A DNA stretch of 34,733 bases from contig JACRFI010000023.1 in assembly GCA_016217965.1 (NCBI GenBank), forward strand, positions 1-34,733, written 5' to 3'. A model generated the notes under the pieces. That model did no database searches and was not told the origin of the DNA. It saw nothing but the letters and a program-made list of their open reading frames with translations. Both the position numbers and the translations under genes were made by a program. Source of the stretch: Candidatus Kaiserbacteria bacterium. GTDB lineage: Bacteria; Patescibacteriota; Minisyncoccia; Phycocordibacterales; UBA2100. This document shows positions 5,717-13,239 of the stretch, piece by piece (position 1 is the first letter of the stretch; the number at the start of each line of letters is the position of its first letter).

Positions 5717-6751
5717 ATGGCAAATGAGGACGCATCCCCCAAGAGCGGGTTGGTATCAAATATCCTCGCAGTCGCTGGCTTTATCATTCTTATCGCCATC
5801 GTCGTGTGGGGCGCATTTCATTTTTTGAATATCGCTTCAAGTGGTTTCTCTTCCCTGTTCAATCGAAATAGCGGCAACACTATAACGGTCACGCTCTCAA
5901 ACCGCACGGTAAATTCAGGACAACCGCTTGATGTGTCGTGGAAATATACTCCGGCAAATGGAGGCAGTTATGCAGTGCTCTACCAGTGCAAAGACAATTT
6001 CCAATTCCGCGGCATTAATGCTGCTGGCGTTGTGACAGGAATTCCATGCGGTTCTCCGTACACCGTTGGCGACTCGTCCGCAAAAAGCGTACGGCTTGTG
6101 CCAGTTCTTGGCGGCGCCACGGCTACGGACATTCCGTTCTCTATCGTCTATTCTTCGCAGGCAGCAACTTCAACAGGAACAACGACTGGACAAGCAACGC
6201 GCGCTCAAGGAAATGCGACCGTGACTGTCTCGCCTCAAGCAGGCGGAGTTTCCATTGCAACGTCTACGCTCCCTGCGACTGGCACAGGCTCATCGCAAAC
6301 TGGCACGGTGAACACAGTTCCTGGCAAACCTGACCTCATGGTCCGCATTCTCGCGGTAGGAGTCATCGATGGGTACAGCGGTATGTTCGTGCAACGCGCG
6401 CCGCAAGGACCGAATGACATCATGGCGGTCAAGTTCGACATCGCAAACGTAGGAACGGGCGCGAGTGGCACATGGTACTTCAGTGCGCAGCTCCCAACTT
6501 CCCCGACAGCTCCGTATGTATCCTCGGCGCAGAGAAGCCTTGGCCGCGGGGACCACATCGAGAACACGCTTCGATTTAACCAGGTCGCGCCTGGTGGAGG
6601 AAACTTCACGGTCACCGTTGACCCATCGAATGCGGTCGGCGAACTCTCAGAGAGCAACAACTACGCGTCAGAGTGGGTACAGGGAGGCATCGGCGGCTAT
6701 CCGTACGGCACGCAATATCCGGGAAGCCCGTACTATCCGTATCAGTATTAG
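5717..6751 (+). CDS. Membrane-anchored extracellular protein with a C-terminal CARDB-like domain
   Basis: A 344-residue protein. Residues about 12-37 form one transmembrane helix (NILAVAGFIILIAIVVWGAF), with the rest expected outside. About 50-150 is a beta-rich domain (TITVTLSNRTVNSGQPLDVSW) with a probable disulfide (QCKD and IPCGS). A Thr/Ser/Gly linker follows (about 155-205). The last domain (about 207-325) begins PDLMVRILAVG and has the CARDB/Ig-like pattern: VKFDIANVGTGASGTWYF, then VDPSNAVGELSESNNYAS. The C-terminus is Gly/Tyr/Pro-rich. CARDB domains are found in adhesion and surface proteins; no enzyme motif is visible. No Shine-Dalgarno site precedes the ATG, only a pyrimidine-rich leader. 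It is divergent from the sortase. Confidence 0.75.
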   Translation: MANEDASPKSGLVSNILAVAGFIILIAIVVWGAFHFLNIASSGFSSLFNRNSGNTITVTLSNRTVNSGQPLDVSWKYTPANGGSYAVLYQCKDNFQFRGINAAGVVTGIPCGSPYTVGDSSAKSVRLVPVLGGATATDIPFSIVYSSQAATSTGTTTGQATRAQGNATVTVSPQAGGVSIATSTLPATGTGSSQTGTVNTVPGKPDLMVRILAVGVIDGYSGMFVQRAPQGPNDIMAVKFDIANVGTGASGTWYFSAQLPTSPTAPYVSSAQRSLGRGDHIENTLRFNQVAPGGGNFTVTVDPSNAVGELSESNNYASEWVQGGIGGYPYGTQYPGSPYYPYQY

Positions 6752-6772
6752 ATCGGATAGTTCTCAAGAAGC

Positions 6773-7813
6773 TCATCGCTGCAACAGGGAGCTCTTTATC
6801 CTTCGAATATTGCGCTGCATAATTTCGGGTCCGTGCAGAAAATACGCGGTGTAAGCTTCGCCGTTGTGTTCGAATGCAGCGGCACCCCACAAGTATCCAA
6901 ATCTTTGATATCCATCACGAACCTGGTCGTCTCCGATCATCGCTGCAATCCCGCCTGACATTCCTCCAACAGGCCGTACGGGATCATTTTTCTTGGCAAA
7001 ATGTTCGACGGGCACGCCCTCCGAGGATTTTGATATTACAACAAGAGACGTACTGAGCCATTTCTTTTCTTCAGGGACCTCAAAGATTGGCTCGAAATAA
7101 TCATAGAGAGGCTTGGTGACTTCGAACGCAATGCCGCCATACATCTTCACACCTGTTCTTCCCAACTCACTGTCTGGCCTATAGCCTGCGATTGCCACAA
7201 ATGAACCGTGTATATCCGTTGTTGTAAGACGGGGCGGAAAATGAGCAACTGACTTCGGATTGAAACGCACATTAGGTATTCTGGCTACGGCTGCATCGTA
7301 TTGCGGATCTTTAAACCCTTCGACCCCTTCGACTTGTACAAGAATGTCGAATATGTGCCCGGGCATAATCGCTTCTTTCTTTCCATATGGGATTATCTGG
7401 CCATACGTGATATCGAGACGATCAGCATCGCTCAATACCCCAACATTAGGTTTTTCCTGGGAGAACAAACTGATTTCCGATATTCCCCCTGCGCTCTTTA
7501 TGCCCGCAAGCACAATGTTCTCCTTCAGTTCCTTTGGATCGTACTCTGTGTCCGCAAGTAATGCCCAGTCAGGTTCGATCCTATACTGTTCGATTATCCG
7601 TTTTATTATTTCCTTTGGCGGCCTTGTCTTGAAAAAATCTTCGGTCTCCGGCGTGCGTATTGCACGACGAATGACGTTTGTATCAAATTTGAACTTATCG
7701 AGATATTCGCGCTTCTCAGGTGACTGAGCTAAAAGTTCATGGGGAGCGAGTACAGCGGCGCCTGCTGCTGTAAGAAATTTGCGCCGAGATGGTTTATCCG
7801 GCGATGAGTTCAT
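6773..7813 (-). CDS. Tat-signal exported protein of unknown function
   Basis: A 346-residue protein with a twin-arginine signal: SRRKFLTAAGAAVLAP at residues 9-24, a short hydrophobic core and likely cleavage near LLAQS. Export in folded form would be expected, which usually means a cofactor or tight fold. The mature part is mixed alpha/beta. It contains PVGGMSGGIAAMIGDD near residue 290, which resembles the nucleophile loop of trypsin-fold peptidases (G-x-S-G-G), but I cannot identify a matching His/Asp pair, so I do not call a protease. It starts 3 nt after the gyrB stop, with AAGGT directly before the ATG, so it is probably co-transcribed and coupled with gyrB. It converges with the CARDB gene over a 21-nt gap without a visible terminator. 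Confidence 0.7.
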   Translation of the reverse strand: MNSSPDKPSRRKFLTAAGAAVLAPHELLAQSPEKREYLDKFKFDTNVIRRAIRTPETEDFFKTRPPKEIIKRIIEQYRIEPDWALLADTEYDPKELKENIVLAGIKSAGGISEISLFSQEKPNVGVLSDADRLDITYGQIIPYGKKEAIMPGHIFDILVQVEGVEGFKDPQYDAAVARIPNVRFNPKSVAHFPPRLTTTDIHGSFVAIAGYRPDSELGRTGVKMYGGIAFEVTKPLYDYFEPIFEVPEEKKWLSTSLVVISKSSEGVPVEHFAKKNDPVRPVGGMSGGIAAMIGDDQVRDGYQRFGYLWGAAAFEHNGEAYTAYFLHGPEIMQRNIRRIKSSLLQR

Positions 7814-7816
7814 ACC

Positions 7817-9877
7817 TTAAATATCAAGCGTTGCCTCCTTTGCGTGCGACTGGATGAACGACTTCCTCGACGCCACATCCGTGCCCATCAAAATATCGAA
7901 CGTTCGATCGGCATCTTGCGCATCGTCGATTGCCACTTGCTTGAGGACGCGCCGCGCGGGATCCATTGTAGTCTCCCACAACTCTTCCGGATTCATCTCG
8001 CCCAAACCTTTGTACCGCTGGACCGAGAGTTTCGCCTTACGTGCACTTCCTTTTTCTGGAATTTCTTCTTCTGATGCCTCATCACCCTCGACTGCTTCCT
8101 CTCCGCTGTCGACTTCTTCCAGCGGGAGATCTTTTCCGGCGATTTTTGTCTTTTCTTCTTCTGTATATGCGTAAAAGATTTCCTTGCCTTTCTTTATCTT
8201 GAAGAGCGGTGGCTGCGCGATATAGAGATATCCGCCATCGATGATAGGGCGAAAATGCCTGTAGAGGACTGTAAGCAGGAGGGTGCGAATGTGCGCGCCA
8301 TCCACATCGGCATCGGTCGCGATGATTATCTTGTGATAGCGAAGTTTTGCAATATCGAAGATATCGCCGATGGCGGTGCCCAGCGCAATGACAAGATTCC
8401 TGATCTGCTCCGACGCAAGCATTTTATCGAGCCGCGCTCTCTCGACGTTCAATATCTTGCCTCGTAGCGGCAAAACTGCCTGTGTTCTCCTGTCACGCCC
8501 CATTTTCCCCGAACCTCCGGCCGAATCACCTTCCACTATGAAAAGTTCAGATTCTGCAGCGCTTTTGCTTTGGCAATCAGCCAACTTTCCCGGAAGTGAA
8601 AGACCGTCGAGCGCGCCCTTGCGGAGGACAGAATCTTTTGCTGCTTTTGCGGCTTTTCTCGCTTTCATCGCGAGCGCAGCTTTCCCAATTATCGATCTCG
8701 CCTCATCAGGATTCTCTTCAAGGAACGCTGCGAATGCTTCGCCGAATACAGTCTCCACCGCGCCACGTGCTTCCACAGAGCCTAGTTTTCCTTTCGTCTG
8801 CCCCTCAAACTGGACCTCGCGCATTTTTACGGACACAACCGCCGTCAAGCCTTCCAACACATCGTCGCCCGTGAATGAATCGCCCTCTTTGCCGTTCCCT
8901 CCCTTGTTTGCCGTGTTCAGAGAGCGCGTAAGTGCCGTCTTAAAACCAGTGATATGCGTGCCACCCTCAGCGTTATAGATATTGTTCGCGAATGCGGAAA
9001 TGCGCGATGTGATGTCGTCCACGTACTGAAGCGCTATTTCAACCTGAACGCTATCCTGCTCTTTCTCAACGTAGAATGTTGTCTTGTGTACGGGTTCCAA
9101 ATGCCTGTTCTGAAATTCGACGAGCGATTTGAGCCCACCTTCAAAATAGAACGTCGTCGAAGGCCCATCGAGCCCGAGTTCGCGCACGTAGAATACGCCA
9201 ACATCATCCGCATCTTTCGCCTCCCGCAAGTCGAGAATGGAAATGCGAAGTCCTTTAACAAGGTACGCTTGCTGCCGCAAGTGAGATACGATGGTGTCCC
9301 AATTCAATTCCCTATCCGGGAAAATACTTGGGTCTGGAATGAATGAAATGATGGTGCCATGCAATTTCGACGCCGCGATTTTCTTTGTTTTCCCAACAGG
9401 CTTCCCGCCATTCTTGTACTCTTGTTCGTACTTCCCGCCATCGCGATGGACTTCTGCGCGCACATGCGTCGAAAGCGCGTTCACAACAGATACGCCGACG
9501 CCATGGAGGCCGCCGGAAACCTTATATCCCTCGCCGCCAAATTTTCCACCAGCATGTAGAACTGTCATGACAGTCTCGAGCGCAGACACTTTCGTCTTCG
9601 AATGAATGTCCACTGGAATGCCGCGGCCATTATCTGCAACACGTACAGAGCCGTCCGGCATCAGTGCAACTTCAATGTCGTCCGCGAACCCGCCCATTGC
9701 CTCATCGCGTGAGTTATCAAAGACTTCCCAGATCAGGTGATGAAGCCCGGCACTGCCGGTCGTACCGATGTACATTCCGGGCCGGCGCCTCACTGCTTCA
9801 AGGCCTTCGAGAACTGTTATTTGTTCTGCTCCGTATGCACCCGATTTTGAGTCCTTCTTCTCTTCTTTTTTTGCCAT
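7817..9877 (-). CDS. gyrB: DNA gyrase subunit B
   Basis: A 686-residue type IIA topoisomerase ATPase subunit; with GyrA it introduces negative supercoils. The GHKL ATPase domain shows WEVFDNSRDEA (Glu51, Asn55), ADNGRGIP (about 81-88) and SGGLHGVGVSVVNAL. A transducer domain follows, then TOPRIM with VEGDSAGGSGKMGRDR, ATDADVDGAHIRTLLLT and QRYKGLGEMNPEELWETTMD. An acidic insertion (about 580-620, EEVDSGEEAVEGDEASEEE) interrupts the region between DxD and QRYKGLGEM. ParE is the main alternative, but the overall motif set fits GyrB and no second subunit is nearby to settle it. An extended -10 promoter lies about 40 nt upstream. The Tat-signal gene follows after 3 nt. Confidence 0.95.
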   Translation of the reverse strand: MAKKEEKKDSKSGAYGAEQITVLEGLEAVRRRPGMYIGTTGSAGLHHLIWEVFDNSRDEAMGGFADDIEVALMPDGSVRVADNGRGIPVDIHSKTKVSALETVMTVLHAGGKFGGEGYKVSGGLHGVGVSVVNALSTHVRAEVHRDGGKYEQEYKNGGKPVGKTKKIAASKLHGTIISFIPDPSIFPDRELNWDTIVSHLRQQAYLVKGLRISILDLREAKDADDVGVFYVRELGLDGPSTTFYFEGGLKSLVEFQNRHLEPVHKTTFYVEKEQDSVQVEIALQYVDDITSRISAFANNIYNAEGGTHITGFKTALTRSLNTANKGGNGKEGDSFTGDDVLEGLTAVVSVKMREVQFEGQTKGKLGSVEARGAVETVFGEAFAAFLEENPDEARSIIGKAALAMKARKAAKAAKDSVLRKGALDGLSLPGKLADCQSKSAAESELFIVEGDSAGGSGKMGRDRRTQAVLPLRGKILNVERARLDKMLASEQIRNLVIALGTAIGDIFDIAKLRYHKIIIATDADVDGAHIRTLLLTVLYRHFRPIIDGGYLYIAQPPLFKIKKGKEIFYAYTEEEKTKIAGKDLPLEEVDSGEEAVEGDEASEEEIPEKGSARKAKLSVQRYKGLGEMNPEELWETTMDPARRVLKQVAIDDAQDADRTFDILMGTDVASRKSFIQSHAKEATLDI

Positions 9878-9913
9878 TGTTTAAGCCGAAAAATGCGAAA
9901 ATCCGACTCGCGT

Positions 9914-9922
9914 ATTGTATCA
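9914..9922 (-). promoter_or_regulatory. Extended -10 promoter of gyrB
   Basis: TGATACAAT on the minus strand is an extended -10 (TG-N-TACAAT). The -35 position reads TTTCAA with a 17-nt spacer and is weak. The predicted leader is about 30 nt. Confidence 0.5.
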
Positions 9923-9954
9923 GAAATGGGAGCGTATTGAAAGCGCTGCTGTGG

Positions 9955-9978
9955 GTAAAAGTTGGCTCTATTCAGCCA
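9955..9978 (-). terminator. Weak intrinsic terminator after pheT
   Basis: TGGCT and AGCCA form a 5-bp stem with a 6-nt loop, followed on the minus strand by ACTTTT. It lies 5 nt past the pheT stop and separates it from gyrB. Confidence 0.45.
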
Positions 9979-9982
9979 TTTT

Positions 9983-11788
9983 TCACCTAATTTCGTACCC
10001 TTTTGTTTTGAGGGCGCCGTATACGCTTTCCATCCGATGGTTCGCATCATCATCGGTCAAAGTTTTATCGAATGATTGGAAGACGAGGCGAAATGCGTAT
10101 GACACCTTCTCCCCCTTTTCAAAGGTATCAAAGAGCTCCGAGCGCACCAACAACTCCCCGGAATGGTGTCGAATTATATCCAGCACATCGGCAGGCAGAG
10201 TGCTCTTCGGGACCCAAAGGGCGACATCGCGAACAATATATGGGTAGCGCGAGAACGGCACATAGCGTTCCGCACCAGAAGCAGGAAAGGTGTCTTCTGC
10301 CTGTCCTGATCCATATTCGTCAAGAGTTTTTTCAGACGCACCACTTTTCTCGCTTGCGGTCGCTACATGAATTTCTTCTTTGTCCTTTTTCCATACGGAA
10401 CCGATCTCAAACAACTTAACTTCACTCAGCCCGAGCAGATCTTTGTTCAGGATATTGCGCTTCAGTGCATCCTGCAGCCCGTCGGCAAGATTCGAGCGAA
10501 GGAACGGTTTTTCACCTCCGACTTTGTTGGAAACTGCGCGCTCGCCAGTGTCGGAAAAAACAGAAGAATAAACCTCAGAATATCCCTGTGATAAAAGCTC
10601 TTCTCGTATTTGTTCTACATGCCGTAGGAATCCATTCTCTGCAGTTTTTCTCGAGAGAGGTGATAACTCTCTTGCCTCTACTTTGTCGTATCCAACAATG
10701 CGCCCCACTTCTTCAATAAGATCCTCGGGAATCAAGATGTCTATCCGTTCAACAGGTGCAGTAACCGTGAACACTTCACCCTTTTTCTCAAAGTGGAAAT
10801 TCAAGCGAGAGAACACATCTTCGACATCGCCTGATGAAAGTGACGTACCTAAAAGACGATTTGCGTGCGCAAGCGATACTGAGACAGATGTGCGCTCTTG
10901 TTTGTTTGGGTACTCGTCGACAAACCCAACGATCTCTCCTCCTGCCAATTGTGTAATGAGGTCGACTGTCGCCCACATTCCGAAGCGCGCCATTTCCGGC
11001 GAGATCACCTGCTCGAACCGGACTGACGCATCGGTTCGAAGCTTCAAAGCCTGTGCGGTTCTGCGGACTGACACGCCATCAAAATTTGCGGACTCAATGA
11101 TGATATCCGTCGTCGAATCATCAATGCCGCTAGCCATGCCGCCCTTAACTCCCGCGATACCGACAGGCTTGTCAGCATTTCCATCTGCGATTACAAGCAT
11201 TGTTTCAGAAAGTTCCTGTTCTTTCTTGTCGAGCGTAATCATTTTCTCTCCCTTCCTCGCCTTTCTGATCTCTATTTTGTATTTCCTAGAAGCCAGAAGC
11301 TCGGAGCTAGAAGCTAGCTTACCCGCATCAAACGCATGAAGCGGCTGCCCAACATTGAACATGACAAAGTTCGTAGCATCTACGACGTTGTTGATGCTTT
11401 GCTGCCCCATTCTCTCGAGATGCTTCACGAGCCAATCCGGTGAAGGGCCAACCTTAACCCCCTTGATATGCCCAGCGATGTAGCGATTGCACAGCGAAGG
11501 CTCTCTGATCTCGACGGATACTGTTTCGGTTTTCTTTTCGAGAACTGACTTATCGATGGAATGTTTATTTTCGACATATGGGATGTTCAGAATTGCGGAC
11601 ACCTCTTTCGCAATACCGCGGTAGCAAAGGCAGTCGTGCCCCCGATTCGGGGTTACTTTTACATCCAATACATCATTTTCAACACTCTCGATCTCAAATG
11701 CATGGAATGTGAGTGCATGCGAAAGCTCATGCACATCCGGCAGCGGAGCAGTAAAAAACGTTTGTAACCATTCGCGAGAGATTTTCAT
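9983..11788 (-). CDS. pheT: Phenylalanine--tRNA ligase beta subunit, lacking the inserted tRNA-binding domain
   Basis: A 601-residue beta subunit of the alpha2-beta2 enzyme that charges tRNA-Phe. Usual bacterial PheT is about 790-800 residues. Here the N-terminal MKISREWLQTFF is followed after about 45 residues directly by VLDVKVTPNRGHDCLCYRGIAKEV, so the EMAP/OB-fold tRNA-binding insertion is absent. The B3/B4 editing domain (VDATNFVMFNVGQPLHAFDA, IAGVKGGMASGI), the B5 domain (IPEDLIEEVGRIVGYDKVE) and the C-terminal FDX-ACB anticodon-binding domain (YPYIVRDVALWV to the end) are present. A heptamer tract is read in frame after HAFDAGKL as ASSSELLAS, between conserved blocks. The start overlaps the preceding gene's stop (ATGA). 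Confidence 0.95.
   Translation of the reverse strand: MKISREWLQTFFTAPLPDVHELSHALTFHAFEIESVENDVLDVKVTPNRGHDCLCYRGIAKEVSAILNIPYVENKHSIDKSVLEKKTETVSVEIREPSLCNRYIAGHIKGVKVGPSPDWLVKHLERMGQQSINNVVDATNFVMFNVGQPLHAFDAGKLASSSELLASRKYKIEIRKARKGEKMITLDKKEQELSETMLVIADGNADKPVGIAGVKGGMASGIDDSTTDIIIESANFDGVSVRRTAQALKLRTDASVRFEQVISPEMARFGMWATVDLITQLAGGEIVGFVDEYPNKQERTSVSVSLAHANRLLGTSLSSGDVEDVFSRLNFHFEKKGEVFTVTAPVERIDILIPEDLIEEVGRIVGYDKVEARELSPLSRKTAENGFLRHVEQIREELLSQGYSEVYSSVFSDTGERAVSNKVGGEKPFLRSNLADGLQDALKRNILNKDLLGLSEVKLFEIGSVWKKDKEEIHVATASEKSGASEKTLDEYGSGQAEDTFPASGAERYVPFSRYPYIVRDVALWVPKSTLPADVLDIIRHHSGELLVRSELFDTFEKGEKVSYAFRLVFQSFDKTLTDDDANHRMESVYGALKTKGYEIR
11285..11320. repeat. In-frame 7-bp tandem tract inside pheT
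   Basis: CTAGAAGC, CAGAAGCT, GGAGCT and AGAAGCT units in tandem encode KLASSSELLASRK, between HAFDAG and KIEIRKARKGEK. Other PheT proteins have only a short loop here. It matches the tract in the sortase gene (5388-5412) in sequence and reading frame. Confidence 0.65.
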
Positions 11789-12354
11789 ATTTTACTCAGT
11801 GCGTCTTGCACCGGAAAAAAACGATATCTGATTGTTTTTTTGCCTATCAAGATCCGATGAGCAAGTTTCCGTTTTACCAATTTTTCCCACAATGCTTTAG
11901 CAGACTTTGATGGTGCTGAACTGGAACCTAGCGGGACATGCCATCGGGATCTGCTCAAATTGTCTAAAATTAACATACGCCGCTCCCCAAGCCCACGCCC
12001 TCCGAAACCCCACTCTGTATCCGGCATGTGGGTAACTGCTATCTGTTCTTCTGACGAGTAATACGCTCGAGTAATCCCACAGATTTTGTCCTTAAATACA
12101 TCTAGGGCATCAACCCTATATTGCCCGTCAAGCGCAACGTAGGTTTTGACCTGAGACGTCTCTCGTATACGGAAATATTCGCGATCATCGGACCTTCTTC
12201 TCCTCACACGATCTTGTACCTCGATCGGCATTTGATCGAAAGAGATTCTTTCCATAACAAACACATCAGCTTCAGGAGACCTGGGCGCGGAATAAAAACG
12301 TCCAATTTTGTGTGCCTCATACCCGCGTTTCAGTTTCTGTATGGTTTCTTTCAT
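11785..12354 (-). CDS. Unknown protein encoded between pheS and pheT
   Basis: A 189-residue soluble protein with no signal or membrane segment, rich in Arg and Lys (VQDRVRRRRSDDREYFRIRE). The C-terminal third (KALWEKLVKRKLAHRILIGKKTIRYRF) looks like a small winged or helical basic module. I do not recognise the family. It starts 4 nt after the pheS stop and ends in an ATGA overlap with the pheT start, so all three are probably translated from one message in equimolar fashion. Its position suggests a role with the synthetase, or a recent insertion tolerated by tight coupling; nothing in the sequence proves either. Confidence 0.7.
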   Translation of the reverse strand: MKETIQKLKRGYEAHKIGRFYSAPRSPEADVFVMERISFDQMPIEVQDRVRRRRSDDREYFRIRETSQVKTYVALDGQYRVDALDVFKDKICGITRAYYSSEEQIAVTHMPDTEWGFGGRGLGERRMLILDNLSRSRWHVPLGSSSAPSKSAKALWEKLVKRKLAHRILIGKKTIRYRFFPVQDALSKI

Positions 12355-12358
12355 GACA

Positions 12359-13090
12359 TCAAAATTGATTCACAAATCTTAAGTCCGCAGAATGCATCAA
12401 GCGAATGTCGTCGATGCCCCACCTCAACATCGCGAGACGGTCGAGGCCCATACCGAATGCGAAACCCTGGTACTTTGATGAGTCGACACCCGCATTCTTC
12501 AAGACATTCGGATGCACCATGCCGGCGCCCATCATTTCAATCCACTTGCCACGAAGTTTTTCTGGTACATGCTCACCATTGATTCTTGCGTCAATTTCAA
12601 CACCAGGCTCGACGAACGGAAAGAAACTCGGGCGGAATCGGACTTCCACCTCCGCGCCTTTGAATAATTCTGTGTAAAATCTATCGATCGTGCCCTTCAA
12701 ATTTCCGAGCGTCACATCTTCGCCCACCGCGAGCCCTTCGAGCTGGTAGAACTCTGCTTCATGCGTCATGTCGGTCGCTTCGTTGCGGAAGACTTTGCCA
12801 GGAACGATGATGCGATATGGCGGAGGATTCCCGGCTTTCATTTGCATCTCCATGTAACGAACTTGCACTGGAGATGTTTGTGTACGAAGCACATATCCCG
12901 GTTCATCCTTGATGAAAAACGTATCCTGCATGTCGCGGGCAGGATGGTCCTTGGGGACATTAAGGGCATCGAAGTTATACCATTCACTCTCTAAGAGCGG
13001 GCCGTCCGCGACGGTGAAACCCATGTTCCCAAAAATTTGGCTTGCCTCGCGAATGAGAGAAGAGATGGGGTGAATGTGTCCGCGATTCAT
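12359..13090 (-). CDS. pheS: Phenylalanine--tRNA ligase alpha subunit, short form
   Basis: The catalytic alpha subunit. I place the start at the ATG at 13090 (243 aa) rather than the track start at 13192; the extra 34 residues are translated from nested inverted-repeat element A, and a -10 box (TATACT) lies 6 nt before this ATG. The protein begins HIHPISSLIREASQIFGNMGF, the start of the class II catalytic core. Motif 2 (PGKVFRNEATDMTHEAEFYQLEGL) and motif 3 (GFAFGMGLDRLAMLRWGI) are intact. The N-terminal coiled-coil tRNA-binding arm of usual PheS (about 90-100 residues) is missing. Together with the short PheT this suggests a minimised enzyme contacting tRNA mainly through the catalytic and FDX-ACB domains. 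Confidence 0.93.
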   Translation of the reverse strand: MNRGHIHPISSLIREASQIFGNMGFTVADGPLLESEWYNFDALNVPKDHPARDMQDTFFIKDEPGYVLRTQTSPVQVRYMEMQMKAGNPPPYRIIVPGKVFRNEATDMTHEAEFYQLEGLAVGEDVTLGNLKGTIDRFYTELFKGAEVEVRFRPSFFPFVEPGVEIDARINGEHVPEKLRGKWIEMMGAGMVHPNVLKNAGVDSSKYQGFAFGMGLDRLAMLRWGIDDIRLMHSADLRFVNQF

Positions 13091-13096
13091 GATCGC

Positions 13097-13102
13097 AGTA
13101 TA
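13097..13102 (-). promoter_or_regulatory. -10 box of pheS, near-leaderless
   Basis: TATACT on the minus strand lies 6 nt before the pheS ATG. No convincing -35 is visible because the upstream bases belong to a G-rich run next to element A. Confidence 0.4.
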
Positions 13103-13125
13103 ACGCCCCCCAAACGCTGACGCGA

Positions 13126-13236
13126 GGCGGAGATGCCTCTGGAGGGGCTCTGCAGCGCGTCGTCTGCCGACCCAGATACGAAGCCCGAGCAATTTTCTAG
13201 CAAGAAAATTGCGTACCCGGAAGAGGCATCCCCGCC
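13126..13236 (-). repeat. Nested inverted-repeat intergenic element A
   Basis: Outer arms of 15 bp (13126-13140 and 13222-13236, GGCGGAGATGCCTCT and AGAGGCATCCCCGCC) have one mismatch, which becomes a G-U pair in minus-strand RNA. Inside are a GGGCT/AGCCC stem and a perfect 10-bp hairpin GCAATTTTCT/AGAAAATTGC with tetraloop AGCA. It fills the gap between the PEGA-like gene and pheS. Same layout as elements B and C. Confidence 0.65.
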
Positions 13237-13239
13237 GAG

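Noticed and set aside
8370-8978. A 202-aa plus-strand ORF
   Set aside because: It is antisense to gyrB; Ser/Ala-rich shadow translation with no motif.
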